NCBI GenBank assembly: GCA_025997495.1
Contig: BNUR01000155.1
Coordinates: 1 to 6,296, forward strand
Length of the DNA stretch: 6,296 nt
Origin: Spirochaetia bacterium
GTDB lineage: Bacteria > Spirochaetota > Spirochaetia > Treponematales > Breznakiellaceae
Direction: 5' to 3'
Under the pieces are notes generated by a model that did no database searches, was not told where the DNA came from, and saw only the letters and a list, made by a program, of their open reading frames with translations. Shown piece after piece: positions 1-5,150 of the stretch. Both the position numbers and the translations under genes were made by a program. Each line of letters begins with the position of its first letter. Position 1 is the first letter of the stretch.

Positions 1-39
1 CTCGCTACGCCTTTCCGGATGAGGTGCATAAAGGTTTCC

Positions 40-57
40 CCTTATGGTCTCATAAGG
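40..57. repeat. Short perfect inverted repeat
   Basis: CCTTATG at 40-46 pairs with CATAAGG at 51-57 across the 4-base loop GTCT. Neither side is followed by a T-run, so it is not an obvious terminator. Its function is unknown. Confidence 0.55.
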
Positions 58-82
58 TTATGCTAAAAGGTTTATCCTATGT

Positions 83-150
83 CCTCCTTTTACGAGCTTC
101 GTGTCGCAACTATGCGTTTATCCTGGGTCCTCGGACACGAAGGAAGGAGG
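83..150. repeat. Long interrupted inverted repeat
   Basis: CTTCGTGTC at 97-105 is perfectly complementary to GACACGAAG at 134-142. Outside it, CCTCCTT at 83-89 pairs with AAGGAGG at 144-150. The two stems are separated by 7 bases on the left and 1 base on the right. The 28-base centre contains GTTTATCCTGGGTCCTC, which resembles the sequence at 70-86 just outside the left arm. This could be a small mobile or structured intergenic element, or a remnant of one. No gene or terminator signal is associated with it. Confidence 0.5.
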
Positions 151-203
151 AGTGGAAACTGTATGGATGGCGCTACCGATGGGGACGAGGGGGGATTCAC
201 GAG

Positions 204-527
204 TTAATTGACCTTATATTGCTTATACACCGCGTCCAGCGACTGATTTAAGATTCTTGAAATATCTTCGGAAAAACGGGTCATGAGGGTTTTCATATCA
301 TCCGGCATTCTCTCCGGCCTAAAAAACTCAAAAACTTCAATGTCTAATGCCTTGGCTAGACTGGTAAGCGTATCAGGATAGGGCCATTTATTTCCCCTTT
401 CAAGGTCACTAAGAAACGTAATGGAAATTCCGGCCTTTTCGGCTAAATCGGCCTGCGAAAAAGCCCGGTGAAAACGGAACAATTTGATATTTTTACCTAA
501 GGCATCCCGTAATTCCTGCCCTTCCAT
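204..527 (-). CDS. XRE-family helix-turn-helix transcriptional regulator
   Basis: A 107-residue cytoplasmic DNA-binding protein. A lambda-repressor-like (HTH_3/XRE) domain spans about residues 10-65. The scanning helix is around SQADLAEKAG (24-33), the recognition helix is around SITFLSDLERG (35-45), and the typical third part LTSLAKALDI follows. A short helical tail (about 73-104) could serve in dimerisation; there is no second sensor domain. The frame opens one codon earlier with TTG at 530, but I chose ATG at 527. A purine-rich GAGGGTGG (533-540) lies just upstream and could serve either start. The gene is divergent from the lipoprotein gene, and a pair of direct repeats lies between them. 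It is therefore probably a local repressor of the lipoprotein and perhaps of itself. That role is inference; the family assignment is secure. A phage or mobile-element origin is possible but unsupported here. Confidence 0.9.
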   Translation of the reverse strand: MEGQELRDALGKNIKLFRFHRAFSQADLAEKAGISITFLSDLERGNKWPYPDTLTSLAKALDIEVFEFFRPERMPDDMKTLMTRFSEDISRILNQSLDAVYKQYKVN

Positions 528-532
528 CAATC

Positions 533-553
533 CACCCTCATAAATGAACTATA
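533..553 (-). promoter_or_regulatory. Possible -10 element and ribosome binding site of the XRE gene
   Basis: Read on the minus strand, TATAGT (553-548) is a -10-like hexamer and GAGGGTGG (540-533) is a purine-rich site before the ATG at 527. The implied leader is only about 14 bases. I find no good -35 at 16-18 bp spacing, so the promoter is weak or needs an activator, or the call is wrong. Confidence 0.3.
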
Positions 554-567
554 ATGTAACTAGTAGA

Positions 568-596
568 TTGACCTTTTGTAAAACATCCTGTAGAAT
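568..596 (+). promoter_or_regulatory. Sigma70-type promoter of the lipoprotein gene
   Basis: TTGACC (568-573) matches the -35 consensus at 5 of 6 positions. TAGAAT (591-596) matches the -10 consensus at 5 of 6, and the spacer is exactly 17 bp. Transcription would start near 603, giving a leader of about 80 bases before the ATG at 682. The -35 lies inside the first of two direct repeats, so a protein bound there would be expected to block polymerase. Confidence 0.7.
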
Positions 597-617
597 TGTA
601 CTATCATCTTAATAGAT

Positions 618-634
618 TGCCCTTGGTAAGGGCA
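618..634 (+). promoter_or_regulatory. Perfect dyad in the lipoprotein leader
   Basis: TGCCCTTGGTAAGGGCA is a 7-bp perfect inverted repeat around GGT. It begins about 15 bases after the predicted transcription start and sits inside the second direct repeat. It could be the best-conserved operator for the XRE protein, or an RNA hairpin in the leader. It has no T-run and lies far upstream of the ribosome binding site (670-674), so it is neither an intrinsic terminator nor a simple occluder of translation. Confidence 0.5.
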
Positions 635-669
635 TAAAGATGGTGAAAAAAGTCCTTTGGACTATAAAC

Positions 670-674
670 AGGAG
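670..674 (+). promoter_or_regulatory. Ribosome binding site that fixes the lipoprotein start
   Basis: AGGAG lies 7 bases before the ATG at 682. The upstream in-frame ATG at 640 has no comparable site. Starting at 640 would also put 14 extra residues in front of the signal peptide, so 682 is preferred. Confidence 0.8.
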
Positions 675-681
675 TGGTTTT

Positions 682-1680
682 ATGAAAAAGAGTTTGTTTG
701 TCGGAATGCTTGGCATGGCGCTGGCGCTTGGGTTGGTATTCACCGGATGCGATGGTGGCGGTGGTAGTAATGGACCAAAATCTGAAACTTTTACCGGTAC
801 TGCTGACGGGAAAACATATACATTGGTTATTACCGATGATACAAGTTATGTTTTAACGGTCGGTACTAAAAAAAGTAGTGGTTCGGCTACAAAAAGTGGT
901 AGTACATGGACACTCAATCCATCAGGTGGAACTGCATTTACGGTATCAGTTAATTCAATGACTGGCATTACTGATATAACTGGAACAATTACATATGAGG
1001 ATGCCACAACAGAGACCGCTCCAGAGACTATAACACCACCGGCCAATGGTGGTGGCGGAGACTCGCCAAATGAATGGGGTGGTGATAGTAACCTTATTGG
1101 GGTCTGGAAAGATGCAGACGATGAAGTTTTAACATTTACCAGCACCACCGTAACACGAGAGTCTCGATGGCTTCCTTCTTTCACAGGAAACTATACGGCA
1201 AAGGATGGCAAATTAACCATTCAAAACATGTTCGAAGGCGCCTCTATCCCATACTCTATCGTAGGAAATGTTTTGACCGTGAACATATTTGGCCGATATG
1301 ATCCAGATTCCTTTACCAAACAGGGAACAGGTGGTGGTGGCGATAATCCCTTTATGGGCACATGGACGGGTTCCTCAACAAGTCCCCAAGGAACCCCGGT
1401 ACCAGGTACTTTTATATTTGCCGCTACAACATTTGAAAGTTCTTTTACCATTGGTGGTGGTGCAATCTTGAAACAAAAGGGGACCTATACATACACTCAA
1501 ACCACTATAACAGTAACAGTAACTGCGATTGATGTTCTGGGTGATGGTGGTATCTCCCAAACTGGTGGATGGATTAGTGAGGGAGAGATTTTTGACGAGT
1601 ATAGTGGTGGCGGGTCATTTACTGGAACATTGTCCGATGGAAAATTAACCGCCTTTAATGGGACATTTACCAAACAGTGA
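682..1680 (+). CDS. Modular secreted lipoprotein, function unknown
   Basis: A 332-residue predicted lipoprotein. It has a Lys-Lys N-terminus, a hydrophobic stretch at about residues 5-21 and the lipobox V-F-T-G-C, with Cys23 as the lipidated residue, followed by Asp and a Gly run. Phe at -3 fits the relaxed spirochaetal lipobox. The mature part is Thr/Ser/Gly-rich and appears to be three beta-strand modules: about 30-118, 132-213 and 222-332. Gly-rich hinges at about 24-29, 122-130 and 216-220 precede them. The second module begins with the lipocalin-like or META-like pattern LIGVWKDADDEVLTF, and the third with FMGTWTGS. Modules two and three both end in FTKQ, encoded by the identical 12-mer TTTACCAAACAG at 1312-1323 and 1666-1677. 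No catalytic motif is visible; ligand binding or surface display is a guess. The gene has its own promoter and terminator, and appears more AT-rich than the operon to its right. Confidence 0.85.
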   Translation: MKKSLFVGMLGMALALGLVFTGCDGGGGSNGPKSETFTGTADGKTYTLVITDDTSYVLTVGTKKSSGSATKSGSTWTLNPSGGTAFTVSVNSMTGITDITGTITYEDATTETAPETITPPANGGGGDSPNEWGGDSNLIGVWKDADDEVLTFTSTTVTRESRWLPSFTGNYTAKDGKLTIQNMFEGASIPYSIVGNVLTVNIFGRYDPDSFTKQGTGGGGDNPFMGTWTGSSTSPQGTPVPGTFIFAATTFESSFTIGGGAILKQKGTYTYTQTTITVTVTAIDVLGDGGISQTGGWISEGEIFDEYSGGGSFTGTLSDGKLTAFNGTFTKQ

Positions 1681-1721
1681 ATTTGAACCGCGCAATTGAT
1701 GAGGAGAGTGATTGATATAGA

Positions 1722-1768
1722 CCCGGTCTAATGGACATTCAGTCCAAGCAGACCGGGCCATATTTTTT
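1722..1768 (+). terminator. Rho-independent terminator of the lipoprotein gene
   Basis: CCCGGTCT (1722-1729) pairs with AGACCGGG (1750-1757). An inner stem TGGAC/GTCCA (1732-1736 with 1742-1746) closes a 5-base loop. A run of six T's follows at 1763-1768, five bases after the main stem. It begins about 40 bases after the lipoprotein stop. The reverse orientation has no T-run, so it acts on the plus strand only. Confidence 0.8.
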
Positions 1769-1812
1769 CCACAGCCCGGTAAGCACCCTCCGCAACCCGG
1801 CATCCCACAAAT

Positions 1813-1884
1813 GCTTCTTGAGAGGCCAACAGCCGCGAAGCGTCTTCCAAAGCTTCTTAAAACACCTGATTGCCGCGAAGCGGC
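1813..1884. repeat. Imperfect ~40-bp repeat with GCCGCGAAGCG core
   Basis: GCTTCTT at 1813-1819 and 1852-1858 is followed, 12-13 bases later, by the identical 11-mer GCCGCGAAGCG at 1832-1842 and 1872-1882. The unit is therefore about 39-40 bp, with conserved ends and a diverged middle. The second core extends to GCCGCGAAGCGGC (1872-1884), a perfect 5-bp stem with a GAA loop. It looks like a short intergenic palindromic repeat. Confidence 0.5.
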
Positions 1885-1941
1885 CCCCTACCGCCACCAC
1901 CTTTAGGAACAGAATATGCCATCCAGAGATAGTATTGGGGG

Positions 1942-1999
1942 TGCCTGTGGAAAGCACGGGAAGGCCCCACCGGGAGGGGCCCGTGCTTTCCGACAGGCA
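1942..1999. repeat. Long GC-rich hairpin
   Basis: GGAAAGCACGGG (1949-1960) is perfectly complementary to CCCGTGCTTTCC (1980-1991). The flanks TGCCTGT (1942-1948) and ACAGGCA (1993-1999) extend the stem past one bulged base, for 19 bp in all. Inside, CCCC (1965-1968) can pair with GGGG (1976-1979). No T-run follows on either strand, so a classical terminator is unlikely. It could be a structured RNA, a REP-like element or half of a decayed mobile element. Confidence 0.6.
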
Positions 2000-2092
2000 G
2001 GCCCCCCACGCTAATGCTGTATCATCTTCTCTTCTCTCCCGTACTTTCCGACAACCAGGCCCCCACGCTAATGCTGTACCATCTTCTCTCCC
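1983..2092. repeat. 57-58-bp tandem duplication
   Basis: The sequence from 1983 is repeated from 2041. Over about 50 aligned bases I count four substitutions and one deleted C in a C-run. The shared segment includes CTTTCCGACA, then the C-run, then ACGCTAATGCTGTA (2008-2021 and 2065-2078), then a CT-rich tail. The first unit also supplies the right arm of the hairpin at 1942-1999. The duplication is recent enough to be obvious, and lies in non-coding DNA. Confidence 0.8.
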
Positions 2093-2115
2093 ACCCACAC
2101 TGCCACATTAAGGCG

Positions 2116-3033
2116 TTATGCCTCTATAACAGCCCCTTCGCGTGCCATAATAATCTCCATTCCGGTTTTCCCCCTAACCTTTTCCCGGTATTCACTTTCC
2201 AAAACCGTAAGCTGCGCATCCGTGCGGTTAGGATCGTGGTGAAATAACACCAGCTTCCTGACCCCCGCCAAGAGGGCCACCTCAACGGCGTATTCGTAGG
2301 TGGAGTGCCCCCAGCCTATTTTGCCCGCATTGTATTCATCAGTGGTATACATACTGTCATAGATGAGTACATCAGCATGTTTAATAAAATGAAAGAACTG
2401 TTCATTTGCTTCTTTGGCAGCCGCTTCACCTTCCCGGGCAGCGGCAGCGTCATAGCCGGGATCCCCGGGATTGGAGGTGAAGAGATTCCGGAAAGGTTCA
2501 GTGTCATAGGCGGTAACAATGGATTTGCCCTGGTATTCAAAACGATAGCCCAGGCAAAGTGCGGGATGGTTCAGGTACTTGGCGCCTACCCGCAGGCCGG
2601 ATCCCAGATCCAGGCCGGTTTCCTTAATCTCCCCGTACTCGATATGGGCGGCCAGTTCGTTCAGACGCACCGGCCAGTAACGGTAGGAAAGCAGGGTGGA
2701 GATGATGGACTCCATGGTGTCATCCTCGTAGAAGACGGGACCGCGGATCCGCAGTTTTGTGGTGGGGATAAAGAGAGGGGTAAACATGGGGAAACCCATG
2801 ATATGATCCCAGTGGGTGTGGGTAACAAATATGTCTGCGTCTATGGGGCCTTTTGGGAGGTCATGCACCACGAGCCAGTCCCCCAGGGGCCGTATCCCCG
2901 TTCCCATGTCTACGATTGCCAGCTTGTTATCCGCCCTAATTTCCAGGCAGGCGGTATTCCCCCCGAACTCCGCGGTGGATGCCCCCGGACAGGGGATGGA
3001 ACCCCGGCAACCCCAAATACGAACGTGCAGCAT
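2116..3033 (-). CDS. MBL-fold metallo-hydrolase
   Basis: A 305-residue protein with no signal peptide, so probably cytoplasmic. The metallo-beta-lactamase signature THTHWDH supplies His72, His74, Asp76 and His77. His156 (in LNHP), Asp177 (in AYDTE) and His265 or His266 (in FHHDP) complete a two-metal site typical of the fold. The N-terminus has WGCRGSIPCPG, a GGNT motif and VDMGTGIRPLG, seen in a broad PhnP/RNase Z-like branch of MBL hydrolases. An Ala/Glu-rich stretch at about 188-212 may be an inserted helix. The substrate cannot be told; phosphodiester hydrolysis is a family-level guess. The ATG at 3033 has AAGGGG about 6 bases upstream, overlapping the end of the HDOD gene. It is the last gene of the operon, 10 bp after the previous stop. 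Confidence 0.9.
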   Translation of the reverse strand: MLHVRIWGCRGSIPCPGASTAEFGGNTACLEIRADNKLAIVDMGTGIRPLGDWLVVHDLPKGPIDADIFVTHTHWDHIMGFPMFTPLFIPTTKLRIRGPVFYEDDTMESIISTLLSYRYWPVRLNELAAHIEYGEIKETGLDLGSGLRVGAKYLNHPALCLGYRFEYQGKSIVTAYDTEPFRNLFTSNPGDPGYDAAAAREGEAAAKEANEQFFHFIKHADVLIYDSMYTTDEYNAGKIGWGHSTYEYAVEVALLAGVRKLVLFHHDPNRTDAQLTVLESEYREKVRGKTGMEIIMAREGAVIEA

Positions 3034-3043
3034 AAAATCCCCT

Positions 3044-3895
3044 TTATAGGTTCAGAAAAATCTGAGCCTTTACAATTTCTTCATCAACAATGGGCCTGAT
3101 ATCATCAAAGAGATCCCGGCCTATCCCCAGGGCTTTCCAGACCAGGGGAGCAGGTTTTGCGGGATGGCAGTCCCCGGCAAAACCTATCTCCATAAGACAG
3201 GCAAAATAGTTGGCCGCCACAATGCTGTAGAGCAGATCCGTATGTTTCCCGGCATAGGCGGCGCAGGTATGATGGTGGGTCACCACATCTTCCAGGGCGC
3301 CCTCAATCCGCCACGCCTTGAGTATCCGGGCGCCCACATCGTTATGGGTGATCCCTAAATCTTCCGCTTCCGCCTGAACCAGGCTTACCTTCCCTAAATC
3401 GGCGGATTTGATGGTAAGGAGGTAATCCTGGGGCAGTACCGCGTTCAGGGGAATCTTCCCGATGTCGTGGAGCAGGCCGGCGGTAAAATATTCCTCAAGC
3501 AGATTGGGATCAACCCCCCGTTTCCGGGCAAGAACCTTCGCCGCTACCCCCACGCAGAGGGAATGACGCCAGTATCCTTCGGGGTTCAGCCCCCCTGATT
3601 CCTTTGAGGATAGTTTCCTGATGATGGCCGAAGCAAGGGTGAGGTTTTTTACGGTGTTGATCCCCAACATGGTGATGGCCTTGATCGTGCTGGTTACCGC
3701 CAGGCCGTAATAGGCTGAATTAATGAGCTTTAATACCCGGCCCACCAAAACGGGGTCCAGGGTAATGACATGGTTAAGATCCACCGGGCTGGCCTGGGGG
3801 TTATTGCAGATCTCCAGAACCTTGGACAGGGTGGTGGACAGGCTGGGGATATTTTTTATGTAGCCATCGAGCTTCGTACTTAAAACTTCATCCAT
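3044..3895 (-). CDS. HDOD-domain signalling protein
   Basis: A 283-residue cytoplasmic protein dominated by an HDOD domain (about residues 14-205), an HD-superfamily fold found in bacterial signalling proteins. Typical HDOD sequence includes ITLDPVLVGRVLKLINSAYYG (about 44-64, start of the core) and GLLHDIGKI. Metal-site positions of the HD superfamily are largely kept: His111 (in RHSLCVG), His143-Asp144 (HDIGK), His184 (HNDVG) and a His triplet at 207-209. The usual final Asp appears as Asn229 (in VAANYF). Many HDOD proteins lose this site, so residual metal binding or activity is possible. The frame extends to a TTG at 3916, but that codon lacks a ribosome binding site. ATG at 3895 overlaps the TPR gene by 8 bp (ATGGATGA), which suggests translational coupling. 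It probably acts with the TPR protein next to it. Confidence 0.88.
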   Translation of the reverse strand: MDEVLSTKLDGYIKNIPSLSTTLSKVLEICNNPQASPVDLNHVITLDPVLVGRVLKLINSAYYGLAVTSTIKAITMLGINTVKNLTLASAIIRKLSSKESGGLNPEGYWRHSLCVGVAAKVLARKRGVDPNLLEEYFTAGLLHDIGKIPLNAVLPQDYLLTIKSADLGKVSLVQAEAEDLGITHNDVGARILKAWRIEGALEDVVTHHHTCAAYAGKHTDLLYSIVAANYFACLMEIGFAGDCHPAKPAPLVWKALGIGRDLFDDIRPIVDEEIVKAQIFLNL

Positions 3896-5150
3896 CCGCT
3901 TTTTCCAAGGTATCAATAATATATTTCATTTCCATACGCTCGTCACTATGGATAAATTCATCCAACACCGGTTCCGGCAGCGTTTCGGTCAGGTTCATCA
4001 AATACCGCATCAAGCCAAGTAACCCGCCTTCAGGAGGTTCCGTTTCGAGTCCCGCCACCGGGGCTTCGGTCATCAGAACGATCTCCGTTTCCGGTTCTGC
4101 GGCTTCCTCCGCGGGCTCCGGTTCCGGAGTTTCCCCCGCCAGCGCCGCTTTCTTCGCCGCACGGGCCTTTGCCAAGGCAATAGCGCCGGGATGAGTGGAG
4201 GCGGGCTTAGGCACGGACGGAAGCTGTGCAGCGGGGGGCGGAACAAGATCCAGCCAGTACCGGGATTCGGGCTCTTCCATCATGAACCGGCCGAAAGTAT
4301 CGCCGCTTTCCCCGCTTCCCCCGGTGGAGTCCAGGGCCGTTATCCTTTCAAAGATGGCCTTCGCCTCTTCGTCATTTCCCTGTATCAAATGGATCGCCCC
4401 TTCAATCCGCAGGGCGCGGATATTGTCGCCTTCCTTCTCCAGAATCGCCCGGGCCTGATCCATGGCTTCGTCGTACCGCTCCAGTTTGTGATAGAGCGCC
4501 GCCAGCCGGGTTCTGACCTCCCAATCCGCCGGAACAAGATCCGCCAGGCGCTCCAGTTCCTCCAGGGAGGCGGTAAAATTTTCCATGTCCTCCAGGGCGC
4601 GGGACAGGTTCAGCCCGGCGTTGACATATTTGCGGTCAATTTCCAGGGCGGCGCGGTATTTTTTGATAGCTTCCTTGTGCCGGCCCTGATCCGCCAGTAC
4701 CAGCCCCTTGTTATTCAGGGCTTCGGCATTAGCGGGATCGAATTTCAGCACCTTGGTGAAAATCCGGTTGGCGCCGGCATAATCCTCCTGCTTAAATAGA
4801 ACCAGCCCCAGGGCGTTCATGGCGTCAAGCCAGCCCGGATGGAGGCGAAACGCCGCCCGGTACCGGGGAACAGCCTTATCTGCCTGATCCGTGGTTTCCA
4901 GGGCGATGGCAAGATTAAAATGAATGACCGGGTTTTCTTTTTCCTGGGCCTTCCCCTTCCGGAACGCGGCGAGGGCCTTCTTCCCGTTCCCGAGCCTGCC
5001 CCAGGCTACCCCCATAAGGTTATGAGCTGCCGTACATTCGGCGTCCTTTTCAAGGGTTTCCTTCAGGGTATCAAGGGCCTCCGTAAACTTTTCATCCCGG
5101 ATAAACATCCGGGCCCGTTTTACCAAATCCTGTACATCCTGCGCGCTCAT
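3888..5150 (-). CDS. Tetratricopeptide-repeat protein with acidic linker and C-terminal helical tail
   Basis: A 420-residue cytoplasmic protein without signal peptide or membrane segment. About eight TPR units of 34 residues fill residues 5-275; clear ones are AEALNNKGLVLADQGRHKEA (142-161) and the unit at 107-139 ending in FDP. Such arrays are protein-binding scaffolds. A low-complexity Ala/Glu/Pro linker (about 300-372) leads to a distinct tail (373-420) with GLMRYLMNLTETLP and SDERMEMKYIIDTLE. The tail looks like a folded docking element rather than more linker. The ATG at 5150 has AAGGA (5158-5162) seven bases upstream and overlaps the previous stop as ATGA. The 3' end overlaps the HDOD gene by 8 bp. 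An adaptor role for the HDOD or MBL protein is inference. Confidence 0.9.
   Translation of the reverse strand: MSAQDVQDLVKRARMFIRDEKFTEALDTLKETLEKDAECTAAHNLMGVAWGRLGNGKKALAAFRKGKAQEKENPVIHFNLAIALETTDQADKAVPRYRAAFRLHPGWLDAMNALGLVLFKQEDYAGANRIFTKVLKFDPANAEALNNKGLVLADQGRHKEAIKKYRAALEIDRKYVNAGLNLSRALEDMENFTASLEELERLADLVPADWEVRTRLAALYHKLERYDEAMDQARAILEKEGDNIRALRIEGAIHLIQGNDEEAKAIFERITALDSTGGSGESGDTFGRFMMEEPESRYWLDLVPPPAAQLPSVPKPASTHPGAIALAKARAAKKAALAGETPEPEPAEEAAEPETEIVLMTEAPVAGLETEPPEGGLLGLMRYLMNLTETLPEPVLDEFIHSDERMEMKYIIDTLEKADG

Larger units (their letters stand above)
1..203. other. Intergenic segment with palindromes, no gene seen
   Basis: I see no convincing coding sequence here. A plus-strand frame starting at 24 runs into the 3' end of the regulator on the other strand. 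It has no ribosome binding site and no recognisable motif, so I regard it as chance. The DNA is rich in inverted repeats (40-57 and 83-150, listed separately) and in imperfect repeats of an ATAAAGGTTT-like word near 28, 52 and 64. A related word, GTTTATCCT, occurs at 70-78 and 116-124. It may be a decayed intergenic repeat element. No T-run follows either hairpin, so I do not call a terminator for the regulator gene. Confidence 0.6.
561..635. promoter_or_regulatory. Pair of direct repeats, candidate operators
   Basis: The segments 561-586 and 610-635 align without gaps at 17 of 26 positions. The first 15 bases of each (TAGTAGATTGACCTT and TAATAGATTGCCCTT) agree at 13. Their starts are 49 bp apart, close to an integral number of helical turns. 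The first covers the -35 box and part of the spacer; the second lies just downstream of the predicted transcription start. This placement between an XRE regulator and its divergent neighbour is typical of repressor operators. Binding by the XRE protein is inference. Confidence 0.45.
1769..2115. other. Non-coding repeat island between convergent genes
   Basis: This stretch separates the lipoprotein terminator from the 3' end of the metallohydrolase gene. Both strands carry open frames of about 120 codons. I reject both: one begins inside the terminator stem, neither has a ribosome binding site, and the apparent peptide repeats come from DNA repeats. What is present is structure: a ~40-bp imperfect repeat (1813-1882), a long hairpin (1942-1999) and a 57-58-bp tandem duplication (1983-2092). 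I find no intrinsic terminator for the minus-strand operon that ends at 2116. Confidence 0.6.

Noticed and set aside
24..251. 75-codon plus-strand frame
   Set aside because: It has no ribosome binding site or motif, and it overlaps the 3' end of the XRE gene antisense.
640..681. Upstream ATG at 640 as lipoprotein start
   Set aside because: It lacks a Shine-Dalgarno site and would place 14 residues before the signal peptide. ATG 682 has AGGAG at ideal spacing.
1942..1999. Hairpin as terminator of the minus-strand operon
   Set aside because: It lies over 100 bases past the stop and is not followed by a T-run on the minus strand.
1813..2092. CRISPR-like array
   Set aside because: There are only two copies of each repeat type, of different lengths, without regular unique spacers, and no cas genes are in the window.
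1739..2098. 119-codon minus-strand frame with repeated TALAWG peptide
   Set aside because: The peptide repeat reflects the 57-58-bp tandem DNA repeat. The frame crosses a 19-bp hairpin and the plus-strand terminator and shows no domain.
1731..2111. 126-codon plus-strand frame in the repeat island
   Set aside because: It begins inside the terminator stem-loop, has no ribosome binding site, and its apparent internal repeat comes from the DNA duplication.
2305..3099. 264-codon plus-strand frame
   Set aside because: It is antisense to the metallohydrolase, whose motifs are unmistakable. It stays open because of GC-biased codons and has no domain of its own.
3896..3916. TTG at 3916 as HDOD start
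   Set aside because: No Shine-Dalgarno site precedes it. The ATG at 3895 forms a standard short coupling overlap with the TPR stop.
4191..4799. 202-codon plus-strand frame
   Set aside because: It is antisense to the TPR gene, with no ribosome binding site or recognisable family.
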